A stretch of DNA of 53,393 bases from Pseudomonadota bacterium (lineage in GTDB: Bacteria; Pseudomonadota; Alphaproteobacteria; Reyranellales; Reyranellaceae): positions 1 through 53,393 of the forward strand of contig JAFEFG010000022.1 of assembly GCA_018240685.1 (NCBI GenBank). The letters run 5' to 3'. The translations under genes and the position numbers were made by a program. Positions 1-8,623 of the stretch are shown here, in pieces. A model generated the notes under the pieces. The model was not told where the DNA came from, did not search any database, and saw nothing but the letters and a program-made list of their open reading frames with translations. The stretch's first letter is position 1; each line of letters opens with the position of its first letter.

Positions 1-14
1 CTTCGGACCGTCCC

Positions 15-3000
15 ATGATGCCCACTCAACAGCCTCGTCCTTCCGAATCCCGTCTCGGCTCCCTGCAAGGCGCCATCATCGAGATCCTCGAGCAGCTGTC
101 AGGTAGCAGCGACATCGATCCCGACGCGAGCTTCATCGCGCTCGGCTTCGACTCGCTCCTGCTGGGACAGGTCGCGCGGGCTGTCGAGAAGAAGTTCCGG
201 ACCCGTGTCACTTTCCGCCAGCTGTTGAACGATCTCTCGTCTGTCGCCCGGTTGGCCAGCCACCTCGACGCCACATTGCCGCCGGACGCCGTGGCACCGG
301 CGACAACGTCCGCGACTCCGGCGCAAACACCGGCACCGGCAGCCACTGTCGCCATGCCGGTCACCATGCCGAACACCGCACCGGACGCCATCGCCGCCGT
401 GATGCAGGCGCAAATGCAGACCATGCAGGCGCTGTTCGCGGAGCAGCTCCGCACCTTGCAAGGTCAGCCGGCTGGCGCCGCCGCGCCAGTGCCGATGGCA
501 GCGCCGGCTCCCGCGACGTCCCCGGCGCCGGCCCCAATTGCACCGGCGCCTGCCCCACAGGCTACCGGTGAGGGCAGGATCCGACTCTATCAGCCGTCGG
601 CGGCGCGCAGCCCCGACACGCTTACGAACAGCCAGCGCGCCTATGTCGAGTCGCTCGTGCGGCGCGTCAACGAGCGCACGCCGCTGACGAAGGCGCGCAC
701 CCAGGCGGACCGCGGCGTGCTCGCCGACCCCCGCACGGCCGCCGGCTTCCGGTCCGAGTGGAAGGAACTCGTCTATCCCATCGTCGCTGCCCGCGCGCAG
801 GGTTCGAAGATCTGGGACATCGACGGCAATGCCTACATCGACTTGGTGAACGGCTATGGTCAGACGATGTTCGGCCATTCGCCGGACTTCGTCACCGAAG
901 CCATCATGGCTCAGTTGCAGGAGGGTTTCCCGATCGGGCCGCAGACCCCGCTCGCGGGTGAAGTCGCGGCTCTGGTATCGGAACTCACGGGCAACGAGCG
1001 CGTAACCTTCTGCAACACCGGTTCCGAGGCGGTGATGGCGGCGATGCGCGTCGCCCGCGCCGTGACTGGACGCGAGCGCGTCGTCGTGTTCGCCAACGAC
1101 TACCACGGCCAGTTCGACGAGGTTCTGGTCAAGGCGGGCAACGACGAGCTGCGCCGCGGTCGCCCGGTCGCACCGGGCATTCCCGATGCCTCGGTCGCCA
1201 ACATAACCGTGCTTCCCTATGGCGAGGCGCAAAGCCTCGAATGGATCGAGCGGCATTGCGAGGATCTGGCCGCCGTTCTGGTCGAGCCGGTGCAGAGCCG
1301 CCACCCGGCACTGCGCCCGCAGGCTTTCGTCCAGGCCCTGCGCAGTATCACCGCGGCCAAGGGAACGGCGCTCGTTTTCGACGAGATCGTCACCGGCTTT
1401 CGCGTCCATCCCGGCGGCATGCAGGCACTCTTCGGCATCCGCGCGGACATGGCGACCTACGGCAAGGTTGCCGGCGGCGGCATGCCGATCGGTATTCTCG
1501 CCGGCAGTGCGCAGTTCATGGATGCCCTCGACGGCGGCTTCTGGCGCTACGGAGACGATTCCGTTCCCGAGACCGCCCCCACCTTCTTCGCCGGCACCTT
1601 CGTCCGCCACCCGCTGGTGCTGGCGGCAGCACGTGCGGTGCTCAAGCACATCAAGGCCGAGGGCCCCGCGTTGCAGGAAGGCGTCGCCACGCGCATGGGC
1701 GGTCTGGTCGACACGATCAACCGCGACCTCGAACGGCGCGGTCTGACGGCAAGGGCCGAGGGGTATTCGAGCTGGTTCTATCTCAGCCTTGCAGGGGAAG
1801 GGCCTCTGGCCTCGCTCTTCTGGCCGCAGGCCCGCCTGCAGGGCATCCATGTCCAGGAAGCCTACCCCTGCTTCCTCACCACGGCCCACTCGGACGCCGA
1901 TATTGCGTCGATCGCAGAGGCCTTCAGTGCCTCTCTCGACGCATTGGAGAGCGCCGGCATACTTGGGGGTACACGGGAGCGTGCAGCTTCGCCGCCCAGG
2001 GCGGCCGACGAGGAAATTTCGGCGCCGCTCACCGAGCCGCAGCTCGAGATTCTCGCCGCAGCCCAGCTCGGCGACGAAGCATCCTGCGCGTTCAACGAAT
2101 CGGTAAGCCTGACACTCGACGGCGACCTCGATACGGACGCCCTGGCGGCGGCGGTCTCGGCGACGATCGATCGGCATGAGGCCTTGCGGGGCCGGCTTGG
2201 CCGAAGCGACGAGCGGATGCATTTCGCGCCGAAGCTCGGCCTCGTTCCCGCTTTGAAGGATCTGTCGCAGGCGAGCGCTCCCGAAGCAGCACTGGCCGCA
2301 CTCGTCGCCGAAGATGCGTGCACGCCGTTCGACCTTTGGGCCGGCCCCCTGGTGCGCGCGGTTCTCGTGCGCCTTGCCCGCGACCGGCACGTCTTGTTGT
2401 TCACCGCCCACCATATCGTTTGCGATGGATGGTCGATGAACGTGATCCTGAACGAAGTTGCCGACCACTACCGGGCAGGTCGTTCCGGCGGGGCGGCCTC
2501 CACTTCACTAGCCACTTCATTCGCCCAATACGCCAACGAGCACGCCCAGCCGGATCGGACCCGCGCAGAAGACCTCCTCTACTGGAAGGAACTCTATCGG
2601 GATCTCCCGGCCCCTCCCGACCTGCCGACCGACCGGCCCCGGCCGCCATTGCGCGCCTACGCCGGCGCGACCTGGTCGACGCATTTCGATGCCGCACTGC
2701 TCGCCGCCCTGAAGAAGGCCGGTGCCGCAAACGGCGCCACACTCTTTGCCGTGCTCTTTACCGCCCTGCAGACCGTCATGGGACGGCTGACCGGCCATGA
2801 CGACATCCCCATCGGCGTACCGATGGCCGGCCAGTCCCTCGAGGACCGGCCGGACCTCGTCGGCCATTGCGTACACATGCTTCCGTTCCGCGTGCCACTC
2901 GACTGGAATGCGCCGTTCGGCCGTCACGTCGCGATGGTGGCGCAGCGCGTGCTCGAGGGGATCGAGCACGGCAACTGCACCTACGGCACGGTCGTGCGCG

Positions 3001-5189
3001 CCCTGCCTTTGCCGCGCGCGGCCAACCGTCTGCCGCTGACCGAGATCCAGTTCAATCTCGAGCGGCTGGGCGATTCCCTGGATTTTGGCGGCGTTGCCGC
3101 GCGGGTGGTCCCCAATGCCAAGGCGGCGGTGAATTTCGACCTGTTCGTCAACATCATCGAATCGAATGCGGGACTGCGCATCGATTGCGACTACAGCACC
3201 ACCTTGTTCGATGAAGCGACGATTGCGCGCTGGATGGCCCACTATCAGAGATTGCTCGAAGCACTCGCGGCTGCGCCCGAAACACTGCTTTCTGCGCTGC
3301 CGGTGCTTACCGACGCGCAGGAACGGTCCTTGCTCGACACCTTCAACGCCACGGCGATGTCCTATCCGCAGGACAGTTGCATCCACGATCTCGTCGCCGC
3401 GCAGGCAAAGAAGACACCGCAGGCTGTCGCCTACACGGACGCCGGCGGGGATCTGACCTATGCCGATCTCGACCGGCAATCGAGCCGTCTCGCCGCCGCG
3501 CTTCTCGAAGCCAGTCCTGTCCGCCACGGTCGTTTCGCTGTCGCGACCGACCGTTCGCGTGCCTTGCCGGTGGCCCTGCTCGGCGTAATGAAGGCTGGCC
3601 ACGCCTACGTTCCGCTTGATCCACAACAGCCGGAAGATCGACTTCGTCAAATCGCGGCCGCAGCCCGCATCGACGGCGTCGTGTGCCAGGATGCGCGCCT
3701 CGCGGCGATCGCACCGGGTGCAGCTGTCATCCGGCTCGATGAACTCGACCTCGCCTCGCCCGGCGACACCCCTGAACTGCCCCCGGTTACGAGCGACGCT
3801 TCCGCCTATATCCTCTTCACGTCGGGTTCGACCGGCGCCCCCAAGGGGGTGGAAATCCGACACCGCGGTCTGACCAACATTATGTGCGATGTCGTCAGGC
3901 GTTGCGGCATCACGGCGACGGATTGCGCCGTCGCCTCGAGCGCCGTGACCTTCGACGTCGCCGCGACCGAACTCTACGCACCGCTGATCGTCGGTGGCCG
4001 CGTGGTGCTGGCCACGATGGAGGAGGTCAAGAGCGGCTTCGACTTGGTTGCGCGGGCGCAGGCGGTCAAAGCCACGGTGATGCAGGCGACACCGACGCTG
4101 TGGCGCATGCTGCTGGAGGCAGGCTTCAAGTCGCATCCAGGCCTTCGGATGATTGCCGCCGGCGAACCCCTCACCCGTGATCTCGCCGATCAATTGCTCG
4201 CAGGAGGCGGGCGGCTTTGGAACCTCTACGGCCCGACCGAAACGACGATCTATTCGGCCGGCCGCGAGATCCTCGCCGATGGAACACCGGTCACGATCGG
4301 CGGGCCTCTTGCCAACACGCAACTCTACGTCCTCGACAGTCGGGATGCTGTCGTGCCGCCGGGCGCGGTTGGCACTCTCTTCATCGGCGGCCACGGCTTG
4401 GCCAAGGGATACTTCGACCGGCCGGATCTCACCGAAGCGGCCTTTCGGATGATCTCGCTCGCCGATCGTCCCCCTTGCCGTCTGTATGCAACAGGTGATC
4501 TCGCACGGCTTTCTTCCACGGGCGAGATAGAGCTGCTGGGCCGCGCCGACCGGCAGGTGAAGCTGCGCGGCTTCCGTATCGAACTCGAGGAAATCGAGCA
4601 TGTGCTGCGGCAGGCACCGGGCGTCCGCGACTGCGCCGTCCTGCTGCGGAACGATACAGGCCCCGACCCGGCGCTGGTCGCCTACGTCGTCGGCCTGGAC
4701 GAAGGGTCGGTTGCCTCCCTCTCAAGCCATCTGGCCGGCCACCTGCCGGACTATATGGTGCCGATGCGCTGGGTCTCCCTTGCCGCATTGCCCCTGACCT
4801 CGAGCGGTAAGCTCGATCGCAAGGCATTGCCGCCGCCGGTCCGGACCCCGGCGAACGTCGACGTTCCTCCGGTCCAGCGGCAACAATCACCGCTCGAATC
4901 CAGGATCGCGGCCGTCTGGGCCGACGTACTGGGCCTCGACTCGGTGCCGATCGACTGCCCGCTGTTCACACTGGGGGCGGATTCGCTGCAGGTATTCCGC
5001 ATCGCCGCCCGCCTCGTCCAGGATGGCATTTCCGTCGAAGCGCGTGACTTGATGCGCAATCCCTCGATTGCCGTGCTGGCACAGCGCTTCGAGCAAAGCT
5101 CCGGGCAGCCGGAAGCCGCCCCCGCACGCAAGGGACCTTCGCTCGCGGAGTTCCGGCACGGCGCACGGCGGAGAGCGGGGGCATCATGA
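15..5189 (+). CDS. Hybrid NRPS: carrier-aminotransferase-C-A-PCP
   Basis: Assembly-line enzyme of 1724 residues as read. In order: an acyl carrier domain (about 14-90, 4'-phosphopantetheine Ser47 in LGFDSLLLG); an Ala/Pro-rich linker (about 92-190); a class III PLP aminotransferase domain (about 205-655, PLP Lys484 in TYGKVAGGG, FDEIVTGFR before it); a condensation domain (about 675-1105, intact HHIVCDGWS with second His at 800); an adenylation domain (about 1130-1640, FTSGSTGAPKG, YGPTETT, YATGDL, SSGKLDRK); and a PCP (Ser1657 in LGADSLQVF). In iturin and mycosubtilin synthases this order makes a beta-amino acyl chain by transamination of a beta-keto thioester, then condenses it with one amino acid. 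I infer the same here. The frame stays open to the window's left edge, so the true start could lie upstream, and a partner PKS or loading protein is expected there. Its stop overlaps the next start by 4 bases (ATGA). Confidence 0.9.
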   Translation: MMPTQQPRPSESRLGSLQGAIIEILEQLSGSSDIDPDASFIALGFDSLLLGQVARAVEKKFRTRVTFRQLLNDLSSVARLASHLDATLPPDAVAPATTSATPAQTPAPAATVAMPVTMPNTAPDAIAAVMQAQMQTMQALFAEQLRTLQGQPAGAAAPVPMAAPAPATSPAPAPIAPAPAPQATGEGRIRLYQPSAARSPDTLTNSQRAYVESLVRRVNERTPLTKARTQADRGVLADPRTAAGFRSEWKELVYPIVAARAQGSKIWDIDGNAYIDLVNGYGQTMFGHSPDFVTEAIMAQLQEGFPIGPQTPLAGEVAALVSELTGNERVTFCNTGSEAVMAAMRVARAVTGRERVVVFANDYHGQFDEVLVKAGNDELRRGRPVAPGIPDASVANITVLPYGEAQSLEWIERHCEDLAAVLVEPVQSRHPALRPQAFVQALRSITAAKGTALVFDEIVTGFRVHPGGMQALFGIRADMATYGKVAGGGMPIGILAGSAQFMDALDGGFWRYGDDSVPETAPTFFAGTFVRHPLVLAAARAVLKHIKAEGPALQEGVATRMGGLVDTINRDLERRGLTARAEGYSSWFYLSLAGEGPLASLFWPQARLQGIHVQEAYPCFLTTAHSDADIASIAEAFSASLDALESAGILGGTRERAASPPRAADEEISAPLTEPQLEILAAAQLGDEASCAFNESVSLTLDGDLDTDALAAAVSATIDRHEALRGRLGRSDERMHFAPKLGLVPALKDLSQASAPEAALAALVAEDACTPFDLWAGPLVRAVLVRLARDRHVLLFTAHHIVCDGWSMNVILNEVADHYRAGRSGGAASTSLATSFAQYANEHAQPDRTRAEDLLYWKELYRDLPAPPDLPTDRPRPPLRAYAGATWSTHFDAALLAALKKAGAANGATLFAVLFTALQTVMGRLTGHDDIPIGVPMAGQSLEDRPDLVGHCVHMLPFRVPLDWNAPFGRHVAMVAQRVLEGIEHGNCTYGTVVRALPLPRAANRLPLTEIQFNLERLGDSLDFGGVAARVVPNAKAAVNFDLFVNIIESNAGLRIDCDYSTTLFDEATIARWMAHYQRLLEALAAAPETLLSALPVLTDAQERSLLDTFNATAMSYPQDSCIHDLVAAQAKKTPQAVAYTDAGGDLTYADLDRQSSRLAAALLEASPVRHGRFAVATDRSRALPVALLGVMKAGHAYVPLDPQQPEDRLRQIAAAARIDGVVCQDARLAAIAPGAAVIRLDELDLASPGDTPELPPVTSDASAYILFTSGSTGAPKGVEIRHRGLTNIMCDVVRRCGITATDCAVASSAVTFDVAATELYAPLIVGGRVVLATMEEVKSGFDLVARAQAVKATVMQATPTLWRMLLEAGFKSHPGLRMIAAGEPLTRDLADQLLAGGGRLWNLYGPTETTIYSAGREILADGTPVTIGGPLANTQLYVLDSRDAVVPPGAVGTLFIGGHGLAKGYFDRPDLTEAAFRMISLADRPPCRLYATGDLARLSSTGEIELLGRADRQVKLRGFRIELEEIEHVLRQAPGVRDCAVLLRNDTGPDPALVAYVVGLDEGSVASLSSHLAGHLPDYMVPMRWVSLAALPLTSSGKLDRKALPPPVRTPANVDVPPVQRQQSPLESRIAAVWADVLGLDSVPIDCPLFTLGADSLQVFRIAARLVQDGISVEARDLMRNPSIAVLAQRFEQSSGQPEAAPARKGPSLAEFRHGARRRAGAS

Positions 5190-7510
5190 CGGCGAGAGGC
5201 GACGCTTTGCGCAGCCAGCCGGCGGACTCGGGAGCCGGTGAGCTGGAAATCTTCCCTTGCACGCTGCTGCAGGAGAGGCTCTGTCGGGAAGTCAACGAGC
5301 CGGCGCCGCAGCGGCTGAACGTGGCGCTGCGATGGCGGGTGACAGGCCGGCTGTCACACTCGACGGCCGAGCGCGCGCTGCAGAGCCTCATCGATCGCTA
5401 CGAAATCCTGCGGACCGGCTTCAATGAGGTCGACGGTCGCGTGGCGCAATGTGTGTCGCCGGCTGTGCCGTTCCGGCTGCGCGAGATCGACCTTTCGGTC
5501 CTGCCTTCCGAGCAGCGCGACGACCGAGCCGACGAAATCGGCCGCGCAGAGGCAATACAGCCCTTCGATATACGGCAGCCGCCCCTGATACGCGGCGCGC
5601 TGCTGCGGCTTGGCCCGGACCGCGACATCCTTCTCCTGACATTTCATGCCCTGGTAGCCGACGGCTGGGCAAGCGGCATACTGCTGCGCGAGTTTCGCCA
5701 TGCCGCGCTCGCCATCGAGACCGGCAAGGTTCCTTTCGATGCGCCACCGGAGCTTCAGTTTGCGGATTACGCGCTTTGGGAAAAGGAACTGCTGGCGAGC
5801 GATATCCTGGACGAATCACGCGAATTCTGGCGCCATCGGCTTCACGCGCTTCACCCGACTCGTGTACCGACCGATCCAGGAACGACGGGCCGCCAGGGCG
5901 AACGCGCCTTCATCGAATCCCTGCTCTTCCCTGCCCCATTGTGGCGCGCCACCGAGAAGTGTGCCCGCGAGCACAACGTAACGCTTTACGCCCTGGCGAC
6001 GGCTTCACTTGCCCTGATGCTGCACCGGACGACCGGCAACCTGGATATCGTTCTGGGATCTCAGGTCGCGAACCGCGAAGATCCCTCGACCGAATCCCTT
6101 GTCGGGCCGACGGTCAACAGCATTACCTTGCGTCTGCCTGTCGACGCCAGCGGCGACTGCAGTCGTTTCGTCGCCAATGTCGCCGAGACGGTGAGCGAAG
6201 CGCTTCAACATGAACGACTTCCGTTCGAGATCGCGGCTGGCCTCGCTTCGCCGTCGGTCGAGGGACCGTTGCACGCGATCAACCTCGTCGTGCACCGATC
6301 CTACTCCGGGACGAAGGAAACCGAGCAGGACCAGCCCGGGCCGTTCAACCTTGTCTTTTTGCCGTCTTTCTCGCCTGGGCCGCTTTGGGAACTGAACTTC
6401 TTCCTCATCGGCCGCGATGAAGGCTGGCGTCTGTCATGCGAAGCGGACGCCGGTCTCTACGAACAGCAGACGGTGAAGAACCTTTTGCAGGCTTGGCTCG
6501 ACTGCTTCGCCTTCCTGGCCGGTGCGTCCGGTAACGCACCGCAGCCTGAGCTGCGCGCGCCCATCATGCCCGTGGCCAAGGCAACCTCGTCTTCTGCTCC
6601 CTCGGCAAGCGACGTCAGCCAGCCTGTGAAGGCCTGGCAGCCCCTGAATTCGACGGCGCTTTTGCCGATCGAGACCATTCCCATCCACGACCCTGCGCGC
6701 CAGATCGTTCAGTTCCATGAGACCGGGCGCCAGACTCCTATGGTCGTGCTCAACAACCGGTCGGTCTATTATCCGCTCGCACAGGAGCTGGGCGAGAACC
6801 GCCCCTTCATTGACATCCAGCTTTATCATCCGGGTGGACCGCTCGACCTCCCGCCGCATGCTTTCGAGATCTTCGGCGCCTACGCGGTGAAGCTCATCCG
6901 CTGGGCTCGGCCGCACGGCCCTTACGTCCTCGGCGGTCACTGCGTCTACGGCGTGGTCGCCTTCGAAGCCGCCCGCCAACTGACGCAACTCGGTGAAAAG
7001 GTCGAACTCGTCACGCTGTTCGACAGCTGGGCACCGGGCTATCGCGAGGACATGTCTCCTCGCGACCAGAAGATCCGAAAGCGGCACCTCCAGCTTTATG
7101 GCTACCGCCAGCGGTTGGCGCAGTATCGGGCCGGAGAGATCGGACTCAACGAGCTGCTGCGCAAACCGCTGCTGCGCCGCCTTCACCTGCTCAAGCCCGA
7201 GCCGTCACCTGAGATGGAGCCGGGCCAATGGTTCGACGATGCCGTCCGCCAGGCGGCAGCCCGCTATCGCCCTCGCCCGCCCTATGATGGCGACGTCGTC
7301 CTGTTCCGCAGCGATGAACCATTGCGCGGCCGTCTGTTCGACGAGTTGATGGGATGGCGTCCGCTGATCTCCGGCAACCTGACGAAGGTCGACGTAGCTA
7401 GCGCTCACCTCGATATGTTCCGCAAGCGACCTGCGGGTACCATCGCCTCGGCCGTCAACGACCTGCTGGCTGCCCGAAGGAACAGCGGACAGGGGGGAAC
7501 CGCCGCTTGA
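5186..7510 (+). CDS. Terminal NRPS protein: degenerate C domain plus Cys-type thioesterase
   Basis: Protein of 774 residues with a condensation-type domain (about 12-440), a Ser/Ala-rich linker (about 448-500) and an alpha/beta-hydrolase thioesterase (about 510-770). The C-domain core reads HALVADGWA, so the second, catalytic His of HHxxxDG is Ala155 while His154 and the DG are kept. The thioesterase elbow reads GGHCVYG with Cys586 where most type I thioesterases have Ser; Asp613 (LFDSW) and His741 (AHLDMF) complete a plausible triad. There is no A domain and no carrier between C and TE. The ATGA overlap with the preceding synthase argues for coupled translation and a role as its release partner. 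The C domain may be structural, a gate, or catalyse something other than amide formation. The family assignment is secure; the chemistry is inferred. Confidence 0.88.
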   Translation: MTARGDALRSQPADSGAGELEIFPCTLLQERLCREVNEPAPQRLNVALRWRVTGRLSHSTAERALQSLIDRYEILRTGFNEVDGRVAQCVSPAVPFRLREIDLSVLPSEQRDDRADEIGRAEAIQPFDIRQPPLIRGALLRLGPDRDILLLTFHALVADGWASGILLREFRHAALAIETGKVPFDAPPELQFADYALWEKELLASDILDESREFWRHRLHALHPTRVPTDPGTTGRQGERAFIESLLFPAPLWRATEKCAREHNVTLYALATASLALMLHRTTGNLDIVLGSQVANREDPSTESLVGPTVNSITLRLPVDASGDCSRFVANVAETVSEALQHERLPFEIAAGLASPSVEGPLHAINLVVHRSYSGTKETEQDQPGPFNLVFLPSFSPGPLWELNFFLIGRDEGWRLSCEADAGLYEQQTVKNLLQAWLDCFAFLAGASGNAPQPELRAPIMPVAKATSSSAPSASDVSQPVKAWQPLNSTALLPIETIPIHDPARQIVQFHETGRQTPMVVLNNRSVYYPLAQELGENRPFIDIQLYHPGGPLDLPPHAFEIFGAYAVKLIRWARPHGPYVLGGHCVYGVVAFEAARQLTQLGEKVELVTLFDSWAPGYREDMSPRDQKIRKRHLQLYGYRQRLAQYRAGEIGLNELLRKPLLRRLHLLKPEPSPEMEPGQWFDDAVRQAAARYRPRPPYDGDVVLFRSDEPLRGRLFDELMGWRPLISGNLTKVDVASAHLDMFRKRPAGTIASAVNDLLAARRNSGQGGTAA

Positions 7511-8571
7511 TCCTTTTCCGCGGCCTCCTGCTCGCGGCACTGGTTGCATTCGTCGTCGCCCTGGTGGGCTGGCTCGTCTTTGTCCCGCGCCGGCCATTAC
7601 CGACTGGGCCATGGGCGGTCGGCCGAATCGATGTCGTCCTGCGCGATCCCGAAGATGGCCCTTTGTCCCTGACGATCTGGTATCCAGCTTCCGGTCAGGC
7701 TGGCGGCTCTGCCGTCGAGGGCGCTCGATTCGCCGCGCGCGTCCCCGCCCCACTCATTCTCTATTCACCCGGCTGGGGCGGCACGAGGACACAAAGCAGT
7801 TCGCAGACAGAGAATCTTGCCAGCCATGGCTTCGTCGTCGTGGGCTGCGACGACATATCGAGCGATCCCGCCACCGACCCGGACAAGGGGAGCGAACTCG
7901 ACTTCTCCTCCGACAAGGCGACGGCGGAGACGATAGACCGAGGGGGCCGCCACGCCCTGATCCAGGCGCGGCGATTGTTGGCCGTATTGCATGCTCTCGA
8001 GACAAGCCAGATCCCGCAACTGGCCGGGCGGTTGAACCTCGCCCGGGTCGGCGCTCTGGGCTACTCGGCCGGCGGCTCGGCTGCTCTTCAGGCAGCCCTT
8101 CTCGATCCCCGCATCGTCGCCGTCGTGAACCTCGACGGCGCCCTGTTCGGAGCGACTGCCGAGCAGACCGGATCGAACGCCTATTTCCTTCTCTCCAGCG
8201 ACGAGGCCTTTCCTTCGGCCGCCGAACTGACCTCGCCGGATCCCTTCACCCGCAACTACGCAAAATTCAGCGAACGCGACCTGCCGCTCAACGCCGAACG
8301 GATGAACCAGACTGACAACGGCTGGGTATTGCTGCAAGGCGCTCGCCATCCCGACCTTGCAGACGGCCTTTTCGTCATGTCGCGCCACAGCCTCTTCCGG
8401 ACCAATCGCGAGCGCCACCGCCTCGACGCCGCACTACGCGACTTCGAGGTAGCGTTCTTCGACAGCACCCTGCTCGGCAATCCCGCACCGCTCGCCGCAC
8501 TGCGAAAGCACCCGATGCCGCCAGCGCGATGGGTCGACCCGCACGCGGCCGCCCTGGGCACCCCCGGATAG
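7507..8571 (+). CDS. Alpha/beta hydrolase (PAF-acetylhydrolase/dienelactone-hydrolase-like), membrane-anchored or exported
   Basis: Protein of 354 residues. Residues 1-28 form a hydrophobic signal or anchor segment ending in positively charged residues. The nucleophile elbow is GYSAGGS (Ser187), a following NLDG is a candidate acid, and GARHPD a candidate His. It starts at TTG 7507, inside the TTGA that ends the upstream NRPS gene, and a strong AGGGGGGA ribosome-binding site lies about 8 bases before it; this supports the unusual start and translational coupling. The coupling suggests it acts on the assembly-line product, for example by hydrolysis, self-resistance or maturation, in the periplasm or at the membrane. 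The substrate is not readable from sequence. It converges on the dihydropyrimidinase gene with 52 bases between the two stops. Confidence 0.78.
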   Translation: MILFRGLLLAALVAFVVALVGWLVFVPRRPLPTGPWAVGRIDVVLRDPEDGPLSLTIWYPASGQAGGSAVEGARFAARVPAPLILYSPGWGGTRTQSSSQTENLASHGFVVVGCDDISSDPATDPDKGSELDFSSDKATAETIDRGGRHALIQARRLLAVLHALETSQIPQLAGRLNLARVGALGYSAGGSAALQAALLDPRIVAVVNLDGALFGATAEQTGSNAYFLLSSDEAFPSAAELTSPDPFTRNYAKFSERDLPLNAERMNQTDNGWVLLQGARHPDLADGLFVMSRHSLFRTNRERHRLDAALRDFEVAFFDSTLLGNPAPLAALRKHPMPPARWVDPHAAALGTPG

Positions 8572-8623
8572 TCACAAAGATCGGACAACAGCACCTGCCC
8601 GCTCAGGGGCGCTCCAACAGCGG

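Noticed and set aside
99..4601. Long open frames on the minus strand opposite the NRPS gene (99-2468 and 2517-4601).
   Set aside because: They mirror high-GC codon bias of the well-supported plus-strand gene, and their translations are Arg/His-rich with no domain.
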